64,000 bases of DNA from Pseudoalteromonas luteoviolacea NCIMB 1944 (GCF_001625565.1 NZ_AUXS01000050.1:1-64000), one strand, 5' to 3'; counted from the first letter of the stretch, positions 26,485 through 35,503 are shown. Numbers and translations: made by a program. The notes: a model not told the origin generated them from the sequence alone.

Positions 26485-27267
26485 ATGTTCAAGGTAAAAT
26501 CATCGACTAATTGTGTAAAATCATCTAAACACAGTGGAATTACCTCAATCCTTGTCTATGCTGATGGAACTATGCAAGATTTTTTGACTGAATCAGGAAC
26601 CGTCAGCAACGATTTTGTAGCCCAAAGCCACCAGCTTGGTCACTTGTTATATTGGCATAAGCACGGTAAGACGAGCATACAAGTTAGACAAGAAAAATCG
26701 CTCCGTTGGCTATTGATAAATAATACGTTACAGTCAATCGTTGAACTGAATCACCCAGAGCACTTGCTTTTTCCTCATTTGCAAGTGTTGGATGACCTAT
26801 GGCAAAAATACCCTGCCCCACAACGAGTACTTGAATTAGGACTCGGAGGCGGTGCGATCCGTGATTATTTGCATAGCGTCCATCAAGATTGCCAAGTGAT
26901 CTCTGTAGAAAATAACCCTGATATCATCCACTGCTACAAACGTTATTTCGGTGGAGATCATATCAGTGAAGTCAACTGCAATGACGCGTACAAGGTATTA
27001 GAGCTGGATAATGCTCAGCCATTTGATTGGATAATCTTGGACTTATTTAGCGAGCTAGATGCGCCACGCTTTTTGTATCAGCACAAATTTTACACCCTGC
27101 TACGCAATGCATTAACGGAACAGGGCGTGCTATTTATCAACTTTATTGCAGAGCATGAGTCACAATTGAAACAGCTAGAGCATCTGCTGATCATTAATTT
27201 TGGCAAAAAGCCGTATATACATCAAGTACCCGGCTATGCAAATCATATTATTGCAATAGAGCGCTAA
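26485..27267 (+). CDS. Spermidine-synthase-like (Rossmann methyltransferase-fold) protein
   Basis: The protein has the nucleotide-binding glycine motif VLELGLGGGAIRDYL, an acidic residue after the second strand (VISVENNPD) and DWIILDLFSE, the pattern of spermidine synthase-like proteins. The aspartates and substrate residues of true SpeE are not clearly conserved, so polyamine synthesis is doubtful. The open frame reaches 26395, but that ATG overlaps the neighbouring start. I prefer the ATG at 26485 (MFKVKSS) preceded by AGGAA, although the spacing is very short. MQDFLTESG at 26572 is another option. The 3' end overlaps dtd by four bases. Confidence 0.7.
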   Translation: MFKVKSSTNCVKSSKHSGITSILVYADGTMQDFLTESGTVSNDFVAQSHQLGHLLYWHKHGKTSIQVRQEKSLRWLLINNTLQSIVELNHPEHLLFPHLQVLDDLWQKYPAPQRVLELGLGGGAIRDYLHSVHQDCQVISVENNPDIIHCYKRYFGGDHISEVNCNDAYKVLELDNAQPFDWIILDLFSELDAPRFLYQHKFYTLLRNALTEQGVLFINFIAEHESQLKQLEHLLIINFGKKPYIHQVPGYANHIIAIER

Positions 27268-27701
27268 ACAGACAGGTTAAAAGTCACTGGGCCATCGTTA
27301 CATAAACTGACCTGCATATCGGCGCCGAATTGACCTGTCGCGACTGTAATACCTGACTCTCGTGCTTGAGAAACAAAGTATTCGTAAAGCTGCTGTGCCT
27401 GCTCTGGTGTGCCCGCAGAAGAGAAACTAGGACGCATCCCTTTTTTGGTATCCGCCGCCAATGTAAATTGAGAAACCACCAGTAGCTCACCCCCTATGTC
27501 TCTCAAACTCAAATTCATTTTCCCCGCTTCATCGGTAAAAATGCGATAATTACTCACTTTGTGCAGTAACTTATCGGCCTTTTGCTCATCATCAAGTTTT
27601 TCAACTCCGAGCAATACCAAAATACCTTGCTGAATTTCACCTACCACTTCGCCACCGACTTCCACTTTGGCAAACTTGACTCTTTGAATTAATCCTTGCA
27701 C
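27264..27701 (-). CDS. dtd: D-aminoacyl-tRNA deacylase
   Basis: Dtd hydrolyses D-aminoacyl-tRNAs (and Gly-tRNA-Ala), protecting translation. The 145-residue length is typical. The two active-site motifs SQFTLAADTKKGMRPSF and NDGPVTFNLSV are intact. The start is a GTG one base after the stop of the upstream aminopeptidase gene, with GAGG upstream, so translation is probably coupled. It is last in yihY-pip-dtd. Confidence 0.97.
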   Translation of the reverse strand: MQGLIQRVKFAKVEVGGEVVGEIQQGILVLLGVEKLDDEQKADKLLHKVSNYRIFTDEAGKMNLSLRDIGGELLVVSQFTLAADTKKGMRPSFSSAGTPEQAQQLYEYFVSQARESGITVATGQFGADMQVSLCNDGPVTFNLSV

Positions 27702-27702
27702 T

Positions 27703-28653
27703 TTAACCTCTGTTTTTATCTATTTTGCACAGCAGTAAATCTGCCGCTCTGCGAATAGCCTCCGAATATACTTGATTTGACGTACAGTGCCCAACGCCTT
27801 CTAAAATAAGTAGCCTAGCTTGCACTAACTCCGCGAACCTTTGCGCAGGTGCAAACCGACAAACTAAATCGTGCCTGCTGTGAATCATCCATATTGGTAG
27901 CGACTGCAAAATACCCGCATTGTTAAACAGTGTTTCCTCTTCCAAAAAGCAATGGTTCGACATGTAGTGCACCATCAGTTTCGCCTGCGAAACCAAATGT
28001 GCGCTACAAGGTAGTTGATATCTATGCAACTGAGTATCAACACTTAACTGAGTTTCCCAGTCGTGCCACAATTGTGCCGCTTTATGCTGCTGTAACTCAT
28101 CTTCACCAAATAGCTGTTCATGATATAAAGATAAAATTTGCTGATGCGCCGTCAAATGTTGTGAAAACTGGACAAAACGCTCTGGGTAGAACTGTGCTCC
28201 AGCCCCCGTAGCGCCATATAACCAAGCGAGATCTGAATTCGTCGCAAAAAAGCTCGCCCAAATGATCAGCCCAGAGACACGCTCTTTGTATTGCTGCGCA
28301 AACAAAACCGCCAACGTCGCTCCCCAAGAGCCTCCCGCTATTACACAACGAGGAATATCCAAATAATTCAACAGCGCAACAATGTCTTCGATGAGTAACG
28401 CCGTGTGATTGTATTCAAGCGATTGCGGAGAGGAGTTGCCACAGCCTCTTTGGCTATACAAAATAATGCGATAGCGCTGGGGGTTAAAATAGCTCTGTGC
28501 CATCTTTTGCAGCCCCATACCGGGGCCACCATGCAAGATCAACACAGGTATACCAGCTGGGTTTCCATACTCCTCAATATGCAATTGATGGCCATGGGAA
28601 ACTGGTAGGTGAAAACTGCGCAGCGGATCCGTAGGCTGATACAGTAAGGTCAT
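27703..28653 (-). CDS. pip: Prolyl aminopeptidase (alpha/beta hydrolase)
   Basis: The enzyme removes N-terminal proline from peptides in the cytoplasm. The 316-residue protein has the family's oxyanion motif HGGPGMGL, the YSQRGCGNSSPQ segment (normally DQRGCGRS), the nucleophile elbow AGGSWGATLAVLFAQQY, an Asp in HSRHDLVC and a His in GVGHCTSN. All triad residues are therefore visible. It lies nine bases downstream of yihY and one base upstream of dtd. Substrate preference cannot be confirmed by reading. Confidence 0.88.
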   Translation of the reverse strand: MTLLYQPTDPLRSFHLPVSHGHQLHIEEYGNPAGIPVLILHGGPGMGLQKMAQSYFNPQRYRIILYSQRGCGNSSPQSLEYNHTALLIEDIVALLNYLDIPRCVIAGGSWGATLAVLFAQQYKERVSGLIIWASFFATNSDLAWLYGATGAGAQFYPERFVQFSQHLTAHQQILSLYHEQLFGEDELQQHKAAQLWHDWETQLSVDTQLHRYQLPCSAHLVSQAKLMVHYMSNHCFLEEETLFNNAGILQSLPIWMIHSRHDLVCRFAPAQRFAELVQARLLILEGVGHCTSNQVYSEAIRRAADLLLCKIDKNRG

Positions 28654-28662
28654 GGACTTACC

Positions 28663-29535
28663 TCATTGTTGAGGTGTGTCATTCTCCTCTTTATGGTGTT
28701 CGGCTAAACAAGCTGTAAACTCAGCGCCTAATAACACTACCATCCATGATAAATACACCCAAACAAATAAAATTGGGATAGTTGCCAACGCACCGTATAT
28801 GACCTCATAGGACGGAAAGTGGCTGATATACATCGCAAACCCTCTTTTCGTCAGCTCAAATAAAAAAGCAGCAAACAACGCGCCCGGTATCGCGGCTTTG
28901 AACGACACACGTGTATTTGGAACTAAAGTATAGAGCATAATGAAGCCTGCCATAGAAATTACATAGGGAAGTAACTTCAACAACAAACCGCTAAACCCAG
29001 GGATCCCCTGATCGGCAAATGATACCAAAGACACAATATAGGAGGTCACACCGATACTTGCGCCCAGCAGCACCGGACCTAAAGTTAAAACCATCCAGTA
29101 AATTGCGAAGGAAATCATCAAGGGTCGTTTGCTTTCGACTCGCCAAATTCGATTCAAGGCGCTATCTACATTGCGGATCAGCAGTAACGCAACCGCCGCT
29201 AAAAAACTGATCCCCACTGCGGTCATTTGGTTGGCATTGCCAGCAAAAGCACTGATATGTGCTTTAATCGTGTCTGTTGAAGTGGGAACAAAATTATTAA
29301 AGATGAAGTTTTCTATCGCCAAACGCGTATTTTCAAACCCAGGAAAGGCCGTGAATATAGCAACGCCAACAGCAATGAGCGGGACTAAAGATAGTAAAGT
29401 TACATAGGCTAGATACCCTGCATTGATGGTTAGCTGGTCCTCTTTACAGCGCTCAAAAAAGCGCCGCCACCAACTTGGCTGTGCATCTAACACCGCTTTC
29501 GCGCGAACTTTTAATTGTGGCCAATGCTGTTTCAT
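28663..29535 (-). CDS. yihY: YihY/BrkB-family inner membrane protein
   Basis: The 290-residue protein has about six transmembrane segments and the conserved features of the family: an N-terminal RCKEDQLTINAGYLAYVTLLSLVPL segment and NVDSALNRIWRVE. The first gene of a three-gene operon with pip and dtd, the same grouping as E. coli yihY and dtd neighbours. The molecular function is not established. A role in pore formation or lipid handling has been suggested for some members. Confidence 0.88.
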   Translation of the reverse strand: MKQHWPQLKVRAKAVLDAQPSWWRRFFERCKEDQLTINAGYLAYVTLLSLVPLIAVGVAIFTAFPGFENTRLAIENFIFNNFVPTSTDTIKAHISAFAGNANQMTAVGISFLAAVALLLIRNVDSALNRIWRVESKRPLMISFAIYWMVLTLGPVLLGASIGVTSYIVSLVSFADQGIPGFSGLLLKLLPYVISMAGFIMLYTLVPNTRVSFKAAIPGALFAAFLFELTKRGFAMYISHFPSYEVIYGALATIPILFVWVYLSWMVVLLGAEFTACLAEHHKEENDTPQQ

Positions 29536-29621
29536 AATAATTCATACATAATGATTGCTTTGCACATCTTACCAATCCACTTCATAATTTAAAGTAGCCA
29601 TTTAAAGTAAAAGGATAAAGT

Positions 29622-30284
29622 ATGCCTCTAAAATACCTAAAAGTTTATGTTTTAATTGTCGCTTGTGTCATCCTTGGTGGCTGTAAAAGCGCACAAAATG
29701 CTTACTATTCTGCATGGGAGCAAGTCGGCGTACACAAACGTGATATCTTGGTAGATCGCGTCGAGGATACCCAAGCATCTCAACAAGCTTCTCAACAAGA
29801 GTTTCAAAATGCGTTAGAGCGCTTGTCTGTGCTTATCGATTTCGACGGGGGCGAGCTGAAAAACGTTTACGAGCAATTGAATAGCGATTATGAAGCAAGT
29901 CTCAAAGCAGCCGAATCTGTGAGTGATAACATCAACAAAGTAGAATCCGTTGCCGATGCACTCTTCGAAGAGTGGCAAACAGAGCTAGACCAATTTACTA
30001 ATCCAAAGCTTAAACGCAGCAGTGAAAAAACACTGATCCAGACCCAACAGCAATATAATAGGCTGCTACGTTCAATGCGTAAAAGCGAGGCAAAGATGCA
30101 ACCGGTCTTAGACTCTATGAAAGACAACGTCTTATATCTTAAGCACAACCTAAATGCACAGGCTATCGCAGCCATCAAAGGCGAATTTAGCAGCTTAAAA
30201 CGTGACATACAGAGTTTAATCACCGATATGAATCGCTCGATAGCTGACTCAACCAACTTTATTGAGCAAATGAACAAAGGCTAG
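29622..30284 (+). CDS. DUF2959 family lipoprotein
   Basis: The 220-residue protein starts with a lipoprotein signal ending in ILGGCKSAQNA, so it is predicted to be lipid-anchored outside the inner membrane. The rest is highly charged and helical (DILVDRVEDTQASQQASQQEFQNALERL and several heptad-like stretches), suggesting coiled coils. YYSAWEQVGVHKRDILVDRV is the sequence I associate with DUF2959, common in marine gammaproteobacteria. Function is unknown. AAAGGATAAAGT precedes the ATG. Confidence 0.8.
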   Translation: MPLKYLKVYVLIVACVILGGCKSAQNAYYSAWEQVGVHKRDILVDRVEDTQASQQASQQEFQNALERLSVLIDFDGGELKNVYEQLNSDYEASLKAAESVSDNINKVESVADALFEEWQTELDQFTNPKLKRSSEKTLIQTQQQYNRLLRSMRKSEAKMQPVLDSMKDNVLYLKHNLNAQAIAAIKGEFSSLKRDIQSLITDMNRSIADSTNFIEQMNKG

Positions 30285-30293
30285 TTTTTGTGT

Positions 30294-30317
30294 CCGCACT
30301 AAGCATATTTAGTGCGG
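30294..30317. terminator. Candidate terminator hairpin between convergent genes
   Basis: CCGCACTAA and TTAGTGCGG form a nine-pair stem between the ends of the DUF2959 gene and the GGDEF-EAL gene. Neither side has a proper T run, so activity is uncertain. Confidence 0.4.
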
Positions 30318-30352
30318 TACTCAAGGCACGCTGAAACACTGACGGCTGAGTT

Positions 30353-33097
30353 TCAGCTGGCATGCTCTGTAATATGCTTTTGCATATTTTGATGTAACAA
30401 ATACAGTGCATCGTCTTCGAGCAATGGTTTGCTCATCAAGTACCCCTGAGTTTGCTGACAATACAGTGTAGATAGAACAGCTAGCTGCGCTGGTTGCTCT
30501 ATACCCTCTGCGGTCACAGTTAAATTGAAGCTTTTCGCAATCGCACAGATGGCTTCAATCAATTGCCTAGGGTTACCCGCTTTTTCGATGCCATCAATAA
30601 ACGCACGATCAATTTTCAAGCCATCAACTGGCAGTATATTCAGTCGAGATAGGCTACTATAGCCCGTCCCGAAGTCGTCGATATAAATACCAAACCCCAT
30701 ACTATCCAATTTTTGTAGCGGTGCGATTAAGCTGTTTTCTTGCGTCATCATCGCCGATTCAGTCAATTCAATCTTAAACTGCGATGCATTCAACCCCGTT
30801 GCTTCAAACTGCGCGACCAACCAATGCATAAATCCCTTGTGCTGCAATTGCAAAGGCGACACATTAACACTCATAAAAATATGTCGGTTTGGAAAACGTT
30901 GCGCACATTGCATCGCGTGCTGGAAAACCCAGCGACCTAGTTTGACTATTTGCGCACACTCTTCCGCGATAGGGATGAATTCAGCCGGACTCACAATACC
31001 CAACTTCGGACTATGCCACCTCAGCAGCGCCTCAAAACCAATAATGGTCTCGCCTAGCTGGCAATATATCGGTTGAAAGCGCAGTGATAGCTCCTTATCC
31101 ATATCGAGCGTTTGCAGCTCTCTCTCTATTAATAGCCGGCGTGAAGCCTCACTTGCTATTGCAGAGGTAAAAATGTGATAGTCATTTTTTCCGCGTTTTT
31201 TTGCTTCATACATGGCCACATCGGCATCATGTAACAACCTTTCCGCCTCATAGTTGTGACAGGGTGCTGTAAAACGTCTGACTCCAACACTGCCACTCAC
31301 TGAATGTTTGGCCCCTTGATAGTTAAATGGCTCACGGATCGCAACTAAAATATCTTCTAGTAATAGCTCCAATGGCCCGCTAAGCGATGCCTGTTCAAAA
31401 AGTATGGCAAACTCATCGCCACCTAACCGCGCTATATCTGCAAAGCTGCCCACCAGTTCTCGCATGCGCATGGCAAATTCGACCAGTAACGTATCACCAG
31501 CAAGATGACCTAATGTGTCATTGATCAGCTTAAAACGGTCTAAATCGATGTACAGCAGAATATAATGGCCTGAATCACCCTGCCGGCTCTTTTCAACTAG
31601 CTGCAAGAATGTTTGTCTATTGAGCAGATCTGTTAAACTATCATGCTGTGCTTTGTATTTAAGTTGTTCATTGAATAGCTTGATCTGCGTAATATCCGTT
31701 ACTCTTCCTTCATAAATGGTGTCGTGACTATGACAGATCCAAGAGCCGGTTTGTCGCAGCCAAACACCGTTGCATCGCTCTGATCCCGCCAACCACTCTA
31801 ATTCCTCATGTTGTTCGAATGTCATCACCATGTTGCGCCACTTGGCAGCAAACTCTCCCTCCAGCATAAGATCACTGAGCTTCAAAGAATTAAGTCGTTG
31901 GCCTTCACCAATCAGTAGGGTTTTAAATGCCGGGTTTGCATCAACCAGTACACCTTGTTTGTCCAACACAAATAAGCCTTCACTGCTATTCACAAACAGG
32001 CTTTTATATTTTCTTTCTGCAACAATTTGCTGCTGTAGTGATGACAAACGCTTATTTGAAGCATGCTGCAGCTGTTGATTGGCCTGTGCCAAACTGGCGG
32101 TTCGCTCTTCCACTATGGTGTTGATAGTTTGATGTTGTCTAGATAGATACCGTACTTGAAATAGCACCATTAACCCAAGTGCCGCTGCAATCACTACCAC
32201 CATCATAATGATCAAGGTGTAATTATTCAGTAACGAAGGTGTCAGTTGCTCTTGTGTATACAGATGGATGGCAATTGGTTGCCCAAAGAAGTCCATGGTT
32301 TCAACAATTCCGGGCTGTATTTCAGCTAGCCCATAGCTACTTTGCCAATCCGAAGTAAATAACAGCTGACGTTCAGATAGCACCCGTACTTGATGAGCAT
32401 TATCTTGATAGAATTGACTAAACAGCCCTTCTAACAAATGTTGTAACTGGAAACCAATACCCAATGCCTTTACAACGCCATCTCTTTGAAATTGCTCAAT
32501 TACCACACTCCAACGATGAGAATGCGGCCAGTTAATGGCTTGTAGTTCGCTTTTTTGCAATCGCCCAGAAGAAGCCGCTGAAATCGCAACCGAGCTGCCG
32601 AGCAAATGACCAAACTCCGATACTGGTGCCGCCTTAACTGTTGTCAAATACTGTTTACTTTCAGTCTCGGGTAAATGCACAGTAAAATCAAAAAAGCCCA
32701 AATCGCGATACTGGCGTTCCAACGCCTTTACCTGAGAGCCATCAATGATGACATAGGACTCCAAACTCAGTTCAAGGTCTAATCCCGCCAATTGAGATTG
32801 TGCAAGGTGATAAAATTGCTCTGGGGTGATTTCAGGCGTTGCCCGCAAATACGCCTCTATCGAATAGAGTAAATGGGCGAAACGCTGCAACTGCTCACTC
32901 ATTCTAGATTGGTATTGCGCAACTTGTTGTTCGAGTTGATGATGGCCACGCTGTGTGTAATGATCGTGAAAAACCACGGCCATATAACAGATAGCACACA
33001 AGTATACGCTGTATATCCAACCACCGAACTTAATCGATGACTGAAAGAATTTTTCCCACTTTTTTACTCTAGACATCCGCTCATAACACTGTACCAT
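30353..33097 (-). CDS. Membrane CHASE-PAS-GGDEF-EAL cyclic-di-GMP enzyme
   Basis: This 914-residue protein has a TM segment (about 24-44), a periplasmic CHASE-like sensor (about 45-290), a second TM (293-313), a short coiled coil, a PAS domain (about 364-475), GGDEF (about 482-643) and EAL (about 655-900). The cyclase site is intact (GGDEF at 559-563), and so are EALLR (689-693) and DDFGTG (807-812) of the phosphodiesterase. It could make or degrade c-di-GMP; the net direction cannot be read. The start may instead be the ATG seven codons downstream (MSRVKKW). It is head-to-head with an orphan iron-type binding protein, 30 bases apart, with a Fur-like box between them. Confidence 0.93.
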   Translation of the reverse strand: MVQCYERMSRVKKWEKFFQSSIKFGGWIYSVYLCAICYMAVVFHDHYTQRGHHQLEQQVAQYQSRMSEQLQRFAHLLYSIEAYLRATPEITPEQFYHLAQSQLAGLDLELSLESYVIIDGSQVKALERQYRDLGFFDFTVHLPETESKQYLTTVKAAPVSEFGHLLGSSVAISAASSGRLQKSELQAINWPHSHRWSVVIEQFQRDGVVKALGIGFQLQHLLEGLFSQFYQDNAHQVRVLSERQLLFTSDWQSSYGLAEIQPGIVETMDFFGQPIAIHLYTQEQLTPSLLNNYTLIIMMVVVIAAALGLMVLFQVRYLSRQHQTINTIVEERTASLAQANQQLQHASNKRLSSLQQQIVAERKYKSLFVNSSEGLFVLDKQGVLVDANPAFKTLLIGEGQRLNSLKLSDLMLEGEFAAKWRNMVMTFEQHEELEWLAGSERCNGVWLRQTGSWICHSHDTIYEGRVTDITQIKLFNEQLKYKAQHDSLTDLLNRQTFLQLVEKSRQGDSGHYILLYIDLDRFKLINDTLGHLAGDTLLVEFAMRMRELVGSFADIARLGGDEFAILFEQASLSGPLELLLEDILVAIREPFNYQGAKHSVSGSVGVRRFTAPCHNYEAERLLHDADVAMYEAKKRGKNDYHIFTSAIASEASRRLLIERELQTLDMDKELSLRFQPIYCQLGETIIGFEALLRWHSPKLGIVSPAEFIPIAEECAQIVKLGRWVFQHAMQCAQRFPNRHIFMSVNVSPLQLQHKGFMHWLVAQFEATGLNASQFKIELTESAMMTQENSLIAPLQKLDSMGFGIYIDDFGTGYSSLSRLNILPVDGLKIDRAFIDGIEKAGNPRQLIEAICAIAKSFNLTVTAEGIEQPAQLAVLSTLYCQQTQGYLMSKPLLEDDALYLLHQNMQKHITEHAS

Positions 33098-33106
33098 TGC
33101 ACTACT

Positions 33107-33121
33107 TGATAATAATTCTTA
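33107..33121. promoter_or_regulatory. Candidate Fur box between GGDEF-EAL and iron-binding protein genes
   Basis: TGATAAT-A-ATTCTTA matches the 7-1-7 Fur consensus TGATAAT-N-ATTATCA at 12 of 14 positions. It fills the 30-base gap between two divergent start codons, so it could control both genes. A weight-matrix scan and iron-response expression would test it. Confidence 0.5.
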
Positions 33122-33127
33122 TTTGCG

Positions 33128-34117
33128 ATGATTAAAAGTAAACTTTGTTGTTTTTACCCGATTCTGCTACTAAGTACCCAAGTTTTAGCCAGTGACGATG
33201 AATTAAACGTCTATTCATTTCGCAAATATGAACTTATCAAACCTATGCTACAAGCTTTTGAGCAACACAGTGGTGTAAAGGTCAACCTCGTCAACGGTAA
33301 ATCAACTTTCCTGCTGTCACGGCTCAAAGCTGATGGAACTGACTCTCGAGCAGATGTCATATTAAGCTCTGATTTAGCCCAACTGAGTGCCCATCGAGAT
33401 CTGTTACAACCCATGACAGAATTAAAGGGCTGGTCGGTATTACCCAGTGTATTTAAGGATCCCAATCAACGTTGGATAAGCCTGTCTATGCGCACTCGAG
33501 CATTATTTACTCGTGAAGATAGTCAAAGTCATAAAACCACATTTGTGCCAACTCAATTCGCTCAATTTAGTGCGCATCAAGTGCAAGGCAAATTTTGTGT
33601 CAGAGACTGGCGCCATAGCTACAATAAAACGCTCTTCGCAAGTCTGTTATCAGGCAAAAACCTACAAGATACTCAATGGATGACAACCGCCAATCAACTC
33701 TTGGCTAAACGTCCTTCAGGTGGCGACAGAGATCAGTTGCGTGCACTCGCTAAAGGCCAGTGTCATTATGCTTTAGCCAATCACTACTACTGGCACATGA
33801 TGAAACAGTCAAACAACAAACAAGATGTCAAACTCGCTTCGCAACTTGCAATGCACTTTTTGCAAATGGCCAACGGGCAGACGCCTGTTTCAACCACCAC
33901 AGCCGCTATCGCTAAACATGCACCAAACAAAAAGAATGCCCTCGCTTTCATTGATTTTCTATTGCAGCCACAAACACAAAAAATGTATGCACAATTACTC
34001 AACGAATTTCCAGTAGTGGCTATTGATGGCTATCAACTGCCTTTTAAACCAGCGCTAGAAAACATCAATTTAAGCTTGGAGTACACGCAAAAAGCCCATG
34101 ACATTTTGTCTTTGTAA
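33128..34117 (+). CDS. Orphan FbpA/FutA-type ferric-iron periplasmic binding protein
   Basis: The 329-residue protein has a signal peptide ending around VLASDDE and the start LNVYSFRKYELIKPML, like iron-binding proteins of the FbpA/FutA class. The tyrosines that would bind Fe3+ in those proteins can be matched: Y34 (RKYEL), Y165 (RHSYNK) and the pair Y220-Y221 (ANHYYW). RADVILSSDLAQL and GGDRDQ also fit. No permease or ATPase gene is adjacent, so it either serves a transporter encoded elsewhere or acts as a sensor. It is head-to-head with the GGDEF-EAL gene. Confidence 0.78.
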   Translation: MIKSKLCCFYPILLLSTQVLASDDELNVYSFRKYELIKPMLQAFEQHSGVKVNLVNGKSTFLLSRLKADGTDSRADVILSSDLAQLSAHRDLLQPMTELKGWSVLPSVFKDPNQRWISLSMRTRALFTREDSQSHKTTFVPTQFAQFSAHQVQGKFCVRDWRHSYNKTLFASLLSGKNLQDTQWMTTANQLLAKRPSGGDRDQLRALAKGQCHYALANHYYWHMMKQSNNKQDVKLASQLAMHFLQMANGQTPVSTTTAAIAKHAPNKKNALAFIDFLLQPQTQKMYAQLLNEFPVVAIDGYQLPFKPALENINLSLEYTQKAHDILSL

Positions 34118-34199
34118 CTAAAATTATTGCGATAATTTACAAAAGTGGTGCACCTAGCGTCCTACTATAGTGCACTTATTAGAACAGGCTAGAACTGTG

Positions 34200-34472
34200 T
34201 TAACTGGCTTGAGAGAGCCACTTTTGCACAGCAGCTTTGGGATAAACGACGTCCTTAAATAGTCTATGCCGCTCAAATTTCAATGCTTTTTCAGTGCTGG
34301 GTAAACCCGCCTGAACTTGGCTGTGATGCGTGTTAAAACGCGAGATCAGCGAAAGTTTATCGCGCGCAATTTTAAGGTGGACGTTCAGGTAAGCGCGCAC
34401 ATCATCTGCGGTCATCAAACCTAGTGCGTCTAAGTTCATTAGCTCTTTTTTTAAAGCAGAGCGAATACCCAT
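34200..34472 (-). CDS. Small hypothetical protein (90 aa)
   Basis: I do not recognise this protein. It is soluble, has no signal peptide or TM segment, is rich in Leu, Lys and Arg, and looks mostly helical (ALKKELMNLDALGLMTADDVRAYLNVHL). A GGGAGATCGACT ribosome-binding site with good spacing precedes the ATG, which supports expression. It sits alone between two plus-strand genes. Confidence 0.6.
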   Translation of the reverse strand: MGIRSALKKELMNLDALGLMTADDVRAYLNVHLKIARDKLSLISRFNTHHSQVQAGLPSTEKALKFERHRLFKDVVYPKAAVQKWLSQAS

Positions 34473-34634
34473 AGTCGATCTCCCTGTGTTGTCATAATGG
34501 AATCAATCAAACTGCAAGCAAAATACACACCAAATGCTGCATTTACATTAAAGACCACCACAATCACGAAAAAGTTTCGTCATTCATCTTAACTGCGCGG
34601 TATACTGTCGCAAAGTCGCATTGAGAGTTGTGAT

Positions 34635-35021
34635 ATGAATCAAGAATACATTGAAATTGAACTGGAAGAAGAGCCGATAGAGCTGTGTAACCTGCTTAAA
34701 GTGCTCGATTTCGCAGAAACGGGCGGACAAGCTAAGCAGCTAATTACACTAGGGTATGTGGCTGTGAATGACGAGCTTTGCACACAAAAGCGTAAAAAAA
34801 TATATTCTGGTGATACCCTGCAATTTGACGGTGAGGTATTTAAATTAACCCTTTCTGAGGACGCACAACCCAACCCGCGCCCAGCACCAGAAGCACCTCG
34901 CCCATCGGCACCCAAGGCGACGGCCAATAAACCGACAAAAAGTAAAACGTCCAATAAAAAACGTAAAAAACAACCATCGGTAGATAGTAAAACTGGCCGT
35001 AGACCAATTTCATTTGGTTAG
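34635..35021 (+). CDS. S4-domain RNA-binding protein with basic proline-rich tail
   Basis: Residues about 8-70 form an S4 domain of the YbcJ/RlbA type (IELCNLLKVLDFAETGGQAKQLITLGYVAVNDELCTQKRKKIYSGDTLQFDG), which binds structured RNA, usually rRNA or tRNA-like. E. coli YbcJ is about 70 residues. This protein has a further 55-residue low-complexity tail rich in Pro, Ala, Lys and Arg (about 75-128), which may add nonspecific RNA contact. It is first in a three-gene set with a thioesterase 18 bases downstream. The exact role is unknown. Confidence 0.85.
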   Translation: MNQEYIEIELEEEPIELCNLLKVLDFAETGGQAKQLITLGYVAVNDELCTQKRKKIYSGDTLQFDGEVFKLTLSEDAQPNPRPAPEAPRPSAPKATANKPTKSKTSNKKRKKQPSVDSKTGRRPISFG

Positions 35022-35039
35022 GCAAGGAGCAGATAGTGT

Positions 35040-35498
35040 ATGAGCATTTGGTTTAAGCCTGTTACCAAAGAACTTTGTCAATCCTTAGATAAAGGCATGC
35101 ATGGCAAAGGTTCATTGATGGCCACACTTGGCATAGAAATAAGCGAAATTGGCGATGATTACCTCGTTGCCACTATGCCCGCAACACCACACCATCACAA
35201 CCCGATCGGTATGGTTCACGGAGGTGCCAATGTCGCGCTAGCGGAAACCGTTGCCAGTTATGCGGCAAATTTTGTCGTCGACTTTGAACGCTTTTACTGT
35301 GTTGGTCAGGAGATCAATGCCAATCATCTCAAGGCATCGCGCAACGGTATTTTGAGTGCAACAGCCAAACCACTCCACCTTGGCAAGCGCACCTCGGTTT
35401 GGGAGGTTAAAATAACCAATGCCAAAGGCGAGCTGTGTTGCATATCAAGAATGACTGCGGCCGTAATTGAGCGCCCTGATAAAAAGTCGAGTCAATAA
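35040..35498 (+). CDS. Hot-dog fold acyl-CoA thioesterase (PaaI/YdiI type)
   Basis: The 152-residue protein has the PaaI-type motif HHNPIGMVHGGANVALAETVASYAA, with the HGG and the catalytic acidic residue in the helix that follows, and a second conserved stretch EINANHLKASRNG. Such enzymes hydrolyse acyl-CoA or aryl-CoA esters; the 4HBT type is close to menaquinone-pathway YdiI or EntH. The substrate cannot be told from sequence. EntH-like proofreading of the DHB siderophore line is possible in principle but nothing in position supports it. It is 5 bases upstream of an FAD oxidoreductase gene. Confidence 0.85.
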   Translation: MSIWFKPVTKELCQSLDKGMHGKGSLMATLGIEISEIGDDYLVATMPATPHHHNPIGMVHGGANVALAETVASYAANFVVDFERFYCVGQEINANHLKASRNGILSATAKPLHLGKRTSVWEVKITNAKGELCCISRMTAAVIERPDKKSSQ

Positions 35499-35503
35499 AT
35501 ACC

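Noticed and set aside
26485..27267. Spermidine-synthase-like gene as supplier of the amine for the siderophore
   Set aside because: The catalytic residues of SpeE are not clearly conserved, and the gene is nearly 30 kb from the siderophore operon.
35040..35498. Thioesterase as EntH partner of the DHB pathway
   Set aside because: The sequence class allows it, but it sits in an unrelated gene set 20 kb from entCEBA.
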